A stretch of DNA of 64,000 nt. Source: Polytrichum commune (lineage: Eukaryota; Streptophyta; Polytrichopsida; Polytrichales; Polytrichaceae). Of this stretch, positions 47,061 to 59,430 are shown in pieces. The notes under the pieces are model-generated. The model had not been told where the DNA came from, made no database searches, and was given only the letters and a program-made list of their open reading frames with translations. Location of the stretch: the NCBI GenBank assembly GCA_950295325.1, contig OX485804.1:45002429-45066428 (forward strand), written 5' to 3'. The first letter of the stretch is position 1; each line of letters opens with the position of its first letter. A program made the position numbers and the translations under genes.

Positions 47061-50000
47061 GTTTTCGCGAGCTTCTTGATCCACATCAGACCCTGTGTTC
47101 TCCGAGGCTTCTTGATCTGGGAATGGACCTGAACAGTCATACGCTTCCTGGACAGGTGAAGGCTCTGCATCCTCTAAAATTTCTACATCTGGGAGAGACC
47201 CAGAACTTTCACAAGCTTCCTGATCTGGAGGGGTACCTGAATTTTCAAAAGCTTGCGGAACAGTGGCAGACTCAGTCTTTTCGCCAGCTTCTTCCTGAGC
47301 TCGGGGAGGCCCTGGCATTTCATCAGTAGCTTGCTGATGATTTTCACTCTTTTCACAAGTTTCCTGACTTTTGTGGAGCCCCAATTCTGTAATCTCAGAA
47401 CTATCCTCAATGACTGGCAAGTCTTTTGAGTCACTGGATTTTCGTGTACAAGCCTCGGTAAGCATCCTCACAACCTCCCTCATTGTCGGCCTTTCGGACG
47501 GTAAACTACTCGTACAAAAGACAGCAACTCGTAGGACCAGAAGCATCTCTTCAACAATAGTCTCGTCCATCAAATCCAACCTGCTGTCAAATACAGAACT
47601 TATCGCAGCCCTTTTCTGCATCGTCTCTTTTACCCATGTCACTAAATCTCCCCCTTCTTCAATAGGTTGAATCGGACACCTTCCCGTGAGCAACTCCAGT
47701 AGAACCACACCAAAACTGTAAATATCACACTTCTCGGTTACCTTCATTGTATATGCATACTCTGCATGTACAAGGGAACAGAAATCTTCAAGTTAGTGTA
47801 AGTGAGTAATTTATAAATCTCAATGCCAACCATAAATTGCAATGTGAGCACTGTACACCCAGCAAGCTGAAACATTTCACCTGAACGCAGACACACTAAG
47901 CAAGTACAAACAAGTAATGGTAGGGAAATGCTTCAAATAAATTCCTAAGGAGAACAGTCAGGGAACAAGAACATGCTATCAACTTCACTCTGACTTGTAA
48001 CCCTTCAACACGCTCTCGAAAGGGAGTAGACGAAACACACATATGGAAGTCCACAAAAGATACGCAAAAGAAAAATGAAGTAGTAATCGATGCACTAACT
48101 GCAACAAAATATCAGAGGACATAAACCCATCACTTGCTAAATTTCTCAAAGCCAATGTTCAAGTTCGAATCCAATATTACATTGATGTCTGTGCTAATTA
48201 GAAAGAGTAGCAAAATCTTCTGTGCAAACACCCAGAGTCAACCTCCAGAGGAGCCTGATAAGTAACTTTGTGCATATTCTCTAAGTCAGGAAAGTAAAAC
48301 AACACAGTCAGCAGACACACATCACAAGATTGCAAGCACATGTTGGACAGCACATTGTTGGAGAAACCATAGTGTGACAGAAACATGTAAAGATTGACAA
48401 CACCTAGATATTCCAATCACAATATTCAATGTGTAGTATTGTCTGTACCAGGTGCAATGTAGCCATACGAACCAGCAACAGCCGACATCGATTTCGAGTC
48501 TGGGAACTCCATGAGCTTTGCCAACCCAAAGTCTCCAACATGTGCCTCGTAGTGGTTATCCAGGAGGATGTTGTTAGACTTGATGTCACGATGGATAATG
48601 AGTGGCTTGCAATCGTGGTGTAGATATGCTAAGCCTGCCGCAGCACCCAATGCGATCTTATACCGCAGGTCCCAGTCAAGTTCACAATTTTCGGCCACCA
48701 ACAGCTCACCCAAGCTTCCCTTGGGCATGTATTCGTACAAGAGAAGGTTGAAACCTTGGTAAGAGCAAAACCCTAAGAGCTTAACAATGTTACAATGCCG
48801 AATCTTACCCAACGTCATAATCTCTGCAGTGAAGCTATCATACTGTGTCATGCTGTCTTTCTGAGTTGACAGTTTCTTGACTGCGATGATTTTCCCAGAT
48901 GGCATGACTGCCTTGTACACTTTCCCACATGCACCTCTTCCTATTTCAGTCGCATCGCTGAAATTCTCTGTTGCACTCAACACATCAGTTATGGTGATTC
49001 CTGTCCTTGGAAGAAATATAGTGTCCACCGTCTCTTTCTCAGGTAAAGGTACAAGAGCAGTGGGACGCCGACAGAACCAGCATGCCCCAATAAATATGAT
49101 GAGCACCGCCCCACCAATCACAGCTGCAATTACACCAACAACAGCACCAGTTGACACATTTGAGTCCTGCCAAGTGGGAGCTGGTGGCGAGGGAAGAGTT
49201 TCCACAAAAGGGCACGCACTCAATACCGGACCTCCACATAACCCTGTGTTTCCCATCAAACTGCTCATATTCAGCTTCGAGAAGAACGAGCCACTGGGCA
49301 GTGGCCCCGACAACTGGTTGTAAGATACATTGAAGATGATGATACTGGTAAGGTCTGATAGGGCAGCTGGTATCTGCCCTGTGAGGTTATTGAATGATAA
49401 GTCCAACATTTCAAGCATAATCAGGTTACCAAGTTGCTCTGGGATCCTCCCAATCAGAGAATTGTGGCTGAGGTTAAGCCCATACTGTAAAGTGGTTATC
49501 TGGCCTAACGACACAGGAAGAAATCCTGAGAAATTGTTTCCTCCCAGATGCAAATAGGACAAGCGAGAGCATAAATGCAAAGCATCTGGAATGGAGCCTT
49601 CCAGTTGGTTATTTGCAACCAAAATGCCCTCGGCAAATGTCAGGTTGCCAAGCTCTGAGGGAAGCTCCCCACTTAAGAGATTGTCACTGAGGTCCAGTCG
49701 TTGGAGCTGTGTGCAGTTGCCAATCTCGGAGGCAATGGTTCCAGTGAAGGCATTTCCAGAAACATTCAAATACACCAAATTCGACAGCTGACCTAACGTG
49801 CCAGGAAGCGTGCCGTTGAAGTTGTTGTCTGCAATCGAGAACACTTGCAGCGCCGTCAAGTCGCCAATGGTTGCAGGGATTTCACCACTGAAACTGTTTC
49901 CTCGCAGGTCAAGCTGTTGAAGGGATGTAAGGTTGACTACATGTGGCAAAATGTCACCAGTCAAGAAGTTCGCATCTAGGCCAAGCTGTTGTAGGGACTT

Positions 50001-51383
50001 GCATGTGAAGACATCCTGTGGGACAGTGCCGGTCAGGAGATTGTTCCCAAGGTGCAGGAGATAGAGGGCACCCTGGGCACAAAGCAGAGGAGGGATGGTC
50101 CCGGTGAACATATTTGAGGAGAGCTCAAGAATGTAGAGACTGCTCACACTCCCCAGCAGAGGAGGGATGTCACCAGTCAAATTGTTGCTGAACAACTGAA
50201 TCTTCTTGATGGATGTTGAATTTTGAAGGCTTGTTGGGAGGGTTCCTGACAGCTGGTTCAAGGAAAGATCCAAATCAGAAAGTGCAGGAGCTAACCCAGC
50301 AATCCAAGGTATAGTACCAGAGAGGCTATTCTCGAAGAGATGCAAGAGCCTCAAACTTTGTAGCCGGAAAATCCCATCAGGGATGATCCCAGTCAAGTTG
50401 TTCTCCGAAAGATCAATTTCCAAAGCAGAGGTTAAGTTGCCAAGGCTGGCAGGGATGGAACCATTCAATTGGTTGGAGTATAAGTACAAATTCTGAAGCT
50501 CCTGCAGCTTCCCTAGCTCCGGTGGCACTGGCCCACTGAAATCGTTCCTGTAAAGAGCTAACATATGCAGATGGGTTAGGTTGCCAAGCTCCGCAGGAAT
50601 GTCCCCCTCCAGCTGATTCCCCCATACAATAATGGAAGTCAAATTCCTCAGAAGCCCAAGCTCCTTAGGCAAATGACCCGTCAAAACGTTCTGTGCAAAC
50701 CCAAAAAGCTCCAAATTCACACATCCTGCAATCTCCGGGGGAATAGGACCACTGAACGCATTCTCCCCTCCACGAAGCACCCTCAAAGCCCCCAACTTGC
50801 CCAGCGAAGAAGGCAAACCGCCACTCAGGTTATTGGTGTAGAACAAAAACTCCACCAAGTTCGTCAGGTTGCCAACCTCGGGTGGCAGAGGGCCTCCCAG
50901 CCCATTAGTCATCAAGTGGAGTGTCTGGAGAGCTTGCAACTTGCCAATCTCCGGGGGAATGATCCCCGTGAGGTTATTGTTCGCCAAATCCAAGAATACC
51001 AAGCGAGAAAGGTTCCCAATTTCGGGGGGGATTGCACCGGTGAGTGCGTTGAAAGAGATGTTGAGGTACCTAAGTGCGGCTAAGTTGCCAATGCTCGGAG
51101 ACAAAGTCCCAGAGAGGTTCTTCGCAGAGAGGTCGACGTCCCATACCCTCGGCCTGCTTGAGTTCATGCAGTACACCCCTTCCCATTGACAAGGATACCG
51201 ATCGGATGGGTTCCAGCTGCTCAAATGGCCATGAGGATCAATCAAGGTGCTCTTCACATCCAAGAGTGCCCTGCCATCCCATGACAGCCCGTGACACCCG
51301 TGCCCCACAAGAAGCACCACCATGCTCCACATCAACATCCTCAACATCATCATCATCCTTCTAGAGTAATGCGCGATTGCCAT
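46998..51383 (-). CDS. LRR receptor-like kinase (subfamily XI type), two exons
   Basis: Exon 1 is 51383-48449 and exon 2 47761-46998, with a 687-bp GT-AG intron inside the codon for the Glu of GYIAPE; the product has 1232 residues. It has a signal peptide (about 1-33), a cap with CQWEGVYC, and some 25 leucine-rich repeats of the form LTGxIPPEIGxLxxL to about residue 690. One membrane helix follows (about 746-770). The kinase domain has GRGACGKV at 815-822, Lys 836, Glu 854, HRD 931-933, DFG 951-953 and GSYGYIAPE, all intact, so it should be an active RD kinase. It would perceive an extracellular ligand, probably a peptide, at the plasma membrane; the ligand is unknown. Residues 1141-1232 form an acidic tail of about eight 12-residue repeats, absent from typical relatives. 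The start Met begins the signal peptide, and look-alike ATGs lie upstream. Confidence 0.95.
47001..47276 (-). repeat. 36-bp coding repeats in the receptor-kinase tail
   Basis: Successive 12-residue units such as SGTPPDQEACES, SGSLPDVEILED, AEPSPVQEAYDC, SGPFPDQEASEN, TGSDVDQEAREN and SGFPPDDECTPN, with a partial last unit AEPPQDQG. The core is PxQEAxE. The units sit after the kinase domain and run to the stop codon. Confidence 0.9.
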
Positions 51384-51540
51384 GGTTTTGCCAACAAAAC
51401 TTGATGAAGCCTACAGCCAGCCCCAGCTAAATGCTTCCCACCGTGCTCCACATCATCATCCTAGGGTAATGCGAGATTGCCATGGTTTTGCCAACAAAAT
51501 TTGATGCCGCCAGCCAGCCAGCCCCAGCGAAGTGCTTCCC
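51366..51540. repeat. Duplicated start region of the receptor kinase
   Basis: The segment around the true start (GCGATTGCCATGGTTTTGCC, 51373-51392) is repeated about 100 bp upstream of the gene (GAGATTGCCATGGTTTTGCC, 51473-51492), with flanking matches (CAGCCCCAGC, TGCTTCCCACC, GCTCCACATCATCATC). A third, weaker copy is near 52060-52090. Confidence 0.85.
51427..51483 (-). other. Upstream ORF mimicking the kinase N-terminus
   Basis: An 18-codon frame (MAISHYPRMMMWSTVGSI, then stop) in the presumed 5' leader, 44 bp upstream of the main ATG. It arises from the duplicated start region and resembles the real N-terminus (MAIAHYSRRMMMM). If transcribed it could reduce or tune translation of the kinase. 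Transcription start is not known from sequence. Confidence 0.6.
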
Positions 51541-52450
51541 ACCATCTACCTTACCAGGCAACCCCTAACCCACCACCCCACCTTTCTTTTTGCTTCTTCT
51601 CCGAATTCCAAGCTCCGGACAACAACAGCAACAAAACCCCTCATTCAAGCTCCAAGAAGAAGAGGGCAGCACCGAGGATGAGAGAGACAAAGCAGCGATG
51701 AATCTCTAAATGACCACAAACCATTCTTGCTGCCCCACACTCTTGCATACCCACTTCGCACCCTCGATTCCAATGTCGATGAAAAATTTTCCCACCGCTC
51801 TAACCCAAGTTTCTCCCACTCTCCACGACACGAGCTGACCCACACCACACCACCTTCTTTCTTTCTTTAATTCTTTCTTGCTTCTCCAAATTCCAGGTTC
51901 CGGACAACAACAACAAAACTCTTGATTCGAGCTCCAAGAAGAAGAGGGCAGCACCGCAAGGGAGAGAATCTCTACACCCACTTCGCACACTTAAATTCCA
52001 ATGTTGATGGAATAATCCCCCACCACTATACCCAAGATTAGCCCACTCTCCACAACAACATCCATAGGGTAATGTGCGACTGCTATGGTTGCGACATGCT
52101 TTCTACCATACCTGGCAACCCCTAACCCGCACCACCACCGCTTTTCTTTCTTTCTGTCTTTCTGTCTTTCTTCTCCAAATTCCAGGTTACGGACTACAAC
52201 AACAAAACCCTTCTTCCGAGCTCCAAGAAGAAGAATAGGAGGACAGCAGCAGCAGCAACGATAATGAGAGAGACCAAGCATCCGCGAATCTCTGGAGGAC
52301 CACCCACTGGTCTTGCCCACGCACTCCGCACACTTGACTCAAATGTTGATGATGTTGATGATGATGGAACAATCCCACCACTGTTGTACCCAAGATTCCC
52401 CCACCCTCCCTCCACACCAGGAGCTCTGGAAGCACCACTTCACCGAGCAG
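51536..52450. repeat. Three tandem copies of a ~300-bp unit upstream of the kinase
   Basis: The shared order ACC.GGCAACCCCTAACCC, TTCTTTCTT pyrimidine tract, CTTCTCC.AATTCCA, CCGGACAACAACA, GAGCTCCAAGAAGAAGA, ACTTCGCAC, AATGTCGATG or variants, and CCCACTCTCCAC is found at about 51550-51835, 51840-52055 and 52090-52420. No gene lies within; the frames are artefacts. It may be part of the promoter or 5' UTR. Confidence 0.75.
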
Positions 52451-52555
52451 GCCGCGCGGCGGTCGACGCATGGTGATATTGGCGCCGCTCATCTCCTTTG
52501 GCATCCTGGTGATGACATCTACCTATATATCTAACCAACCTTCAAGGATTTGGGT

Positions 52556-53095
52556 TACCCCAAGCACATACACAACCCTCAAACACACCTGCTTCCCTGC
52601 TCCTCCCACTCCATGTAACCATACTACTCCAAAAACCTTTGTCGCTCATCTACTTTGGTATCCTGATGGCGACATCCCAAGCACATACTTACATACATAA
52701 CCCTCAGACGGACCTGGTCAAATGCCTGTTTCCCTGCTCCCACTCCACATATCCATGCCAGTCCCAAGTTGAAGAAAACCTTTACAGCTCATCTGTTTTA
52801 CAAGTTTGGCCTCCTCCTAAGATTCGGTTGCCCCAAGCACATACATAACCCTCAAATGCCTGCTCTCCTGCTCCTCCCACTCCATGTACCCATGCTAACT
52901 TGCTCCCAAGTTGAAGGCAACCTTTGTCGCTCATCTACTTCGCCATATAATCGTCATCATCATCACATCTAACCTTCAAAGATTCGCGTCGCCCCAAGCA
53001 CATCACCACACCCGGACCTCGTCAACTGCCTGCCCTCCTGCTCCCACTCCATATACCCATACTACTCCTCCCAAGTCGATGAAGCAAACCTCCGT
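52556..53095. repeat. Four tandem copies of a ~120-160-bp unit
   Basis: Units start with CCCCAAGCACATAC or a variant at about 52558, 52677, 52831 and 52992. They share CTCCTGCTCCTCCCACTCCA, CCCAAGTTGAAG and CTCATCTACTT. A second local array upstream of the receptor kinase. Confidence 0.85.
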
Positions 53096-53919
53096 CACTC
53101 AAAGCTGCAAACCACAGCCCGCCCAACCCACCTTCACAACTCAGCTTAGCTGACTCCACAGCTTGCTCCATAGCTTGCTCCAATAGCTTGCTCGGAAACT
53201 GCACCGCTAGAAGAGTGCAACTGACATATTCGCACACTTACATATCCGTAAGAGAACAAGAAGCCAAAGCGGAAGCAAGGGGATGGATGAGTCAGGAGGA
53301 TTGCGAGGAGTTTTTTTTTTTAACTTCCTTCTCCTTCGACTCCTCCTTCATTAGTTGTTCTTAGAGTTACTTACTTACCTACCCACCAGGAGAGGGGCTT
53401 CCATTGATGAGGAGGGCGTCGACTGTTCCCCCCCACCCCCCATTTACTTAGCTTTAGCTTAAGGTAGTCTACAGCTTATAGGGCTGTAGTAAGTAGCAGT
53501 GCGCGCGCATCCTTCCACAAGAACATGGTGGATATTTATGATGGTTTGTACTGACCCAGCTAAAGATGTGTGTTTTATATGCGCATGAAAAGCGAGCGTG
53601 TGGCTCTCGCCTTGCATCCGGCCCTGCCACGCACCCCATCCATTCCACGATCTGGAGTGTGGAGAGTGGAGTGCAGTGGAATGGACTGCTGTGGCTCGCA
53701 GATTGGAGTCACTTGGCTCATCACTTCAATCCTAAGTTAATAAGTTACTCTCCAAGTTACAGGCTTCTCCCTTCTCCTCCTCGATGGGTGGATTAGAAGT
53801 GGCGTCGGAGAGATTCATGGAAAGATAGACTCAAGCCAGTTTACTTCTTACCTTGCTACTGAACAAGATTACCGGCTTGTTTGACTATCCAACAAACAAC
53901 ACGAGGGAGTCGCAGAATC
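53096..53919. other. Spacer upstream of the kinase
   Basis: CT-rich stretch and a broken C run near 53430-53442. No gene recognised; the 76-codon frame at 53566 has no motif. Confidence 0.4.
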
Positions 53920-54072
53920 GTTGCTTTCAAGAATGTAAGACAGAAGTAGAAGACTAAGGTGTAGGGAGACCAGGTCCTATGGCGAGGACTGGGACGACGA
54001 CGACGACGAGGGCGAGGACGTGGAGCAAGGCCAGCGGCAGGGCCGGCATCTGCCCCTGCATAATAAGCAAGG
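53920..54072. repeat. Family D repeat, copy 1
   Basis: The landmark GGGCCGGCATCTGCCCCTGC plus a following TAATAAGCAAGGTGAGG is shared with segments near 59700-59890, 62095-62240 and 62500-62645. No coding; the GAC/ACG trinucleotide run at about 53993-54011 is part of it. It directly abuts a family A copy. Confidence 0.55.
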
Positions 54073-54461
54073 TGAGGTATGTGGGTGTTATTTTGGTTCA
54101 TTCTTCATGTTCTCCAACTTCTACCGTTTGAATTTACACAACGAAAACACGTGGTGCATTAGCAAATCTACAAATGAAACACCTGCAAAAACCGGATTGA
54201 GAATCGGACTTTCCTTGATTGAGTTGTGGTTATCAGAAGTGCATGTTTGTTGATTTCTTATTAACAAGGTACGCAGGTCCTCCCAATTATATCCACTATT
54301 GAGTGTAGAGAACTTATTCGTATTTTGAAGACACAGTTTGGTATCTTTGAAACATGTGTTTTTATGAAGTTTGCTCTTTGATCCTCACCGAACCACATGC
54401 CAATTGAAAATGGGGGTCTGATTTAAGAGAATAAGCCATTGAAGACCCATTTACCTTAAAT
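54073..54461 (+). repeat. Family A copy
   Basis: Near full-length, from GGTATGTGGGTGTTATTTTGG to GACCCATTTACCTTA. Confidence 0.75.
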
Positions 54462-56497
54462 GGCTTTTAGATGGTTGCATTTAAAGCATTCTCCTGAGAT
54501 ATGAAACACGGGATTAGTATGAGATGGTTATTCCATGCTCACACTAGGGTCAGTCACTACTCACTTGCAACACGAAGAGTCCCTCTTGACAGAGAATGTT
54601 CATCTCTTTCCAACATTTACTGCCATTGATAAGGTTTTTTTTTGTCTTACTCATAATGACCTCGTTGGATGTAATGTATTGCATATTTGTTCAATCACTT
54701 CGTCATATACAAGGCCAAAAACTCCTATCAAGATGGAAACTCTCTCACTGTTGTGGATCACTAGTCCACACTAGTCAATCACTAGTCCTAGTCCTAGTGT
54801 GGGTTTGCTATTACCAAATCCAAATCAATGTTGGATCCATTTTCCTTGTAGTTTTTTAAGCTCACATAATATATATTATTCAATATCAAAGTGAACATTA
54901 TTGTGCCCCCCCCCCCACAAGTTCAAATTATTTTAAAAAAAACATAAGGTAATGGGTTCTTAAATAGTTATTTTCCCCGGCTAGCCCACTTCTTCTAGGA
55001 TAGGAAACATGTGATTAGTAGAAGACCGCATACCACTCAAATATAGATGTCCATATAAGAAAGGTATTTGAAGAAGGGATATCCACCTCATGTCTTTTGG
55101 AAATATGTTCTTGAAACCACACCAAACCATTTACCACTCAAATGTAGGTGTTCGATTAAGTGGCCACTTGTCATAACATTACCATTAAAGAGCATGAAGA
55201 GTTATTCTCTTTTCTAATACTAGATACAACTCACCCCGGCTAATGTAGAGCTACATTGTCAAGGCTATATGGGCCGTTGATCCCTCCCTGTTTCAATAGA
55301 TTGACGCACGTATCCCGAGGGCACGCACTCATAACTCGTATTTGTATTGAGGGGAGCTTTAGATGGAGGTCCACAGCCAAAGAACATAGGAAGCAATTTG
55401 AGGCAAATTGAACCCTTAAACCAAACCCTCCCTCAAACATGCCTTCTAAAATGATTCTCAGAGCATGAGCTCTCTTTTGAGTTTCGTTTCTTGGTTTGGA
55501 CCAGTAGTGTTTTCCTCCAAAATGATGTCACGTAGGAAACACCTCACTTCGCCTCTTCTTGGTCTTGGACCCTCGTCTGAAAGCCTTTGGTCCAGTTTAC
55601 ACCTCTTGACCAATAGGATTGCTCTAATTTGTTGGACCCTACCCCTTGGACACCGTATGAAACACCCATGAGTTCATAGTATGTATGCATCATGGCCACA
55701 TTATTCGAGAATTTCTTACTCAAAGTGTTTGGACCCATGTAGTAGACATGATGTTTTGGTCTTATGTGGCTAATGTGCTAGTAGCTACAATGATCGTGGT
55801 TAATAACATGGGCAAGTCTATAGTCATGGGTAGATCACTTAGTGCATTTTAAAAACGACATGCGGCATAATATAGAGAGGATTAAAATCATTTGAAATAA
55901 AAATTATAAAGGAATTCCAAATAATGAAGGGGCCATTAAATGTAGACAATCCCATTATAAGTAAGTTAGATGAACATAAAACGTGGGCCATTGTTTTTTT
56001 GTAAAATTAATATAGGGGCTGAAGATAAGGATCCTAGAAGGTATGTTTAGTATGGTATGTAAATGGGTTTAGGACTCACGGGGATGGATGATAATTGGGA
56101 TTTCCGTCTGTTCAAAATTACTTAAAAGGAATATAGAGTACAAAAAATTGCAGTGACTTGGACAATATAAGTAATGGAAGGGTGCAAACAAATGGGCCAT
56201 TTTTTAAATTTAAGTAATTATAGGGAGGCTTTAATTCAACCCTTGAAGGTAAATAGCCCCAAAACAAACAAAAAAAACCCTAGCCGCACGTGGTGCACAA
56301 AAATGCCTTAGAGTGATCTACCCGTGTCTATAGTGCAACTTGCCTTGCTCCTGGCCATGTCACACACCCCCATCCACGATATGGAGTGGATTGATGTGGA
56401 ATGAATGAAATTGGAGGTGGCATTTGAAATCACTCTTATTTGGCTCATTTAAATCCTCCACCTCGAAGAGGACATGGGTTGGATTGACACAAGTCAC
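54462..56497. other. Non-genic stretch
   Basis: Short frames only. A C run lies at about 54906-54917. No transposon ends or gene recognised. Confidence 0.4.
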
Positions 56498-56884
56498 CTT
56501 AAGGTATGTGGGTTTTATTCGGTTACTTTTCTTAATCGGTCAACTATATTTGACTGACGTGTTGTTAGGTGGGGATCAAAGAACAAACACATCATTTGAA
56601 AGTCAGAAAGAAAACAAATATTGGATTACGTCTTCAAATCTTATTAACCATCCCACATTCAATAATGAACACGATGAAGAGGGCCTATGTGTTTAGTTAA
56701 AGAATCGACAAACACGCACTTCCCATAACCATTATTAACTATGGGGAGATCCAACTTTCAATCCGGTTTTCATTGATGCTTCATCGTATACTTGCTAAAT
56801 GCAACACAAGTTTCGTTGTGTATATTAAGTTGGTAGAAGTTGAAGAACGTGAAAAGTGTTCCCAATAACACCCACATACTTTAC
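56498..56884 (-). repeat. Family A copy, reversed
   Basis: Reads as family A on the minus strand, from TATGTGGGTGTTATTGGGAA near 56880 back to the TACCTTAAGG end. The outer ~60 bp look rearranged. Confidence 0.7.
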
Positions 56885-58513
56885 TTACTAGTGAACCGGC
56901 TACTATAATGATTATCCCAATCAGTGTGTGTCACTATTTGGAGTTACACAATGCAATAATATCTTACATGTGAATGCAATTTTTACTAAAGGAAAAGGTC
57001 AATAGGTTGTTCGAACATCGTAGAACATAAATGACTTTGCTTGGTAGAATATTATATTCGCAATAAATAATTGATACATTGGGTAACTTTGAATAGTAGC
57101 AAACACTAGTTGGAATAATTGATGCAGTTACATACGAACCGTATCATTCTCCAAAATTACCGGTTCATAATGAGATCTACAGGAAATGAACCGAACCATT
57201 ATTTTGAAGAAACATAGTCCCAAATTAAGTAGAAGTACAAGGAATAACCAAAGAATCTCAAAGAATAACCGGCTAATAATAAAGAAGTAAGGATATGTAG
57301 CAATCAACTTGGCTCCAAATATCTCCCCATTCAGCGTTACTTAGAGCCACTTCACACTATGGCTAAAGGTCGAGAGGTCGTCGATCTCCACCAATCAAAT
57401 TGCAAGAACCCCAAAATTTGGCCTCTCGACCCTTCACACCAGAGGCCAAAGTCCAAAGGTTGTCGCTCTCCAAAATGCCTACGTGGCAGTACTTTTAGAC
57501 CAAGGCGACGGACTCTCGAAGGAAGTTTGAGTTGGACAGAAATGGAAACTCATATCATGGTTGAGAGCTTGTCGATTTTTTTTCATTAAAAAAATAAAAA
57601 AACTAACAAGATCTTGACCGTTAGATTGGAGGGGTTGTTTTGGGCAAGGAATAAATGGTAGTATGGGTTTGGACTTTGGGCTTGGCCTCAGGAGGCTTCA
57701 CATTGTGCCCGGCCCGAAGGCTCCAATTCCTATATTGGCTATTGTCAGCCCATTTCTTTGGACTCTCAACAAAGTTTGGCCATTCAATCCCACGGCCTCT
57801 CGACTTAGACAGCCATATTGTTCTCCCTCTTTAGTATGACACGTTTGGGAAACACACAAAAAGTCGTATTATCGAGGGAATACGAAAACATAAGTAGTAT
57901 GAGCTTTATATATATATACACACATATATACATATATACACAACGAGTTTAAGCAATATAGATGGTATGAAATAATAACTTATAACTCTAAACAAATACA
58001 AATGTTTTCAAGAACTCTTGAAATAGGAGTCCAAAGATCTATGGTGTTGCCTACCCAACTTAGCAACTATCATCTCATCTAAATTCCCTACTAACTTTTG
58101 AAAACTAATAATTTCATCAACACCAAAATATAAAAAGTACTTTAATAAGAAACTAGACAACAATGATGCATGACGTTTAGCAACATACTAGGCAGGAGGC
58201 CACTCTAACCCTAACCATGTCCATTATGCACTAGTAACCCTAATTCTCATTAAGTTCCCAAATAGTTCCCAAGTAAAAATGAATGTATTTTAGATCCACA
58301 TAACACAGATGAAAGGAATTCTAGCATTAACTACCTCTTTAATATGACAAAACGGAGATTCTAAATGTCACATTATCAAGTGTCGTAGTCGTATACAAGA
58401 GGGAGTTGTGAACCAAAAAGTTTGGTCGTGCAAAAACATGTCGTAATATCGAAGGTGTTGTATAAACGAGTGTCGTATTAACGAGGTTGGACTGTACTGT
58501 GAAGCAACCCTTA
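56885..58513. other. Non-genic stretch with a lone pogo-like end
   Basis: A TA/CA microsatellite lies at about 57908-57942. Near 58470-58498 the sequence GTATTAACGAGGTTGGACTG is an inverted pogo/Tigger-type end followed by TA, with inner TGTCGTA words. I could not place its left partner with confidence. Confidence 0.4.
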
Positions 58514-59106
58514 CGGCCACTTCACACACAAGATTGAAGGCCCGTGACCATTGCAATCTAAGAGCTCTCATTGGTCGAAAGGGCAAAACCCGTCCATGTT
58601 CATTTCACACACGAAGGTGAAGGTCCTAAAGGCCCAAAGAAGACTTCATGGATGAAAAGTCTACATGGAGTCCTACATGGCGGACTATGAATAAGCTTTC
58701 ATGGTCTCCCGGAATTTTCATCATGCCCACCTCCAAGAGGTAGGCCTGACGCAAATTCCGGGAGATCATGAATTTTTTTAATACTTTTTCCAACATGACA
58801 GATTGCAAGGCAGATTCGAGAACAAATTCTATGATAGATTCCAAAACATACAAACACTACCAAGTAATTCTCTCAAATTGATAGAGTTTGAGACATGTTA
58901 TATTAAACCAAATCCTCCCCTCTTTTTTCCGCCAACAAAATATGCAGTGGTCCCGCAACATGGTCCATTCTCACTTCACACTATGCTTGAGGGCCCGTGA
59001 CCACATAAAACAACTTTCCCAACACCCATGGTATGGCCTTTGGATGAGAGTCAAGGGTCCTCACCATCACAAGGTCACATCTCTTGGCTCATGTGTGAAG
59101 TGGCCC
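58514..59106. mobile_element. Tourist-like element, family B copy 3
   Basis: Starts CGGCCACTTCACAC after TTA (58511-58513) and ends GTGTGAAGTGGCCC before TTA (59107-59109). The internal imperfect hairpin around CCACCTCCAAGAGGTAGGCC lies at about 58708-58775. No transposase. Confidence 0.8.
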
Positions 59107-59109
59107 TTA

Positions 59110-59430
59110 GGGCCACTTCACACACACAAGGCTGAAGGCCCCTGACCATGGCAAAGTAAGAGCTCTCATTGGTCGAAAAAGTGGAGACCATCCAAGTTCA
59201 CTTCACACTAGGAGGTGAAGGCCTAAAGGCTCAAAGAAAAATCCGTGGATGAAAAGTCTACACGGAGTCCTACATGGCATGCTATGGATAAGGGTGCATG
59301 GTCTGCCGGAATTTGCGTCAGGCCCACCTCCAAGAGGTGGGCCTGACGCAAATTCCGGCAGACCATGGCAATGAAACAACTGTCACTGGCTGACAGAAAT
59401 ATTTTAATAATTTTCCAACAGTAATCTTTT
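59110..59430. mobile_element. Family B copy 4, right end missing
   Basis: Begins GGGCCACTTCACAC immediately after the TTA that ends copy 3, so the two elements share one target triplet. It is collinear with copy 3 through the hairpin and the TTTTAATA.TTTTCCAACA segment. The expected right end is not found. Confidence 0.7.
59297..59367. repeat. Perfect 34-bp-arm hairpin
   Basis: The arms 59297-59330 and 59334-59367 are exact reverse complements, separated by CAA. The arm begins CATGGTCTGCCGGAATTTGC. If transcribed it would fold into a perfect 34-pair stem. Confidence 0.97.

Noticed and set aside
46817-47329. ORFs of 117 and 112 codons overlapping the kinase tail
   Set aside because: Alternative frames of the 36-bp coding repeat; the kinase frame continues through it from the conserved kinase domain.
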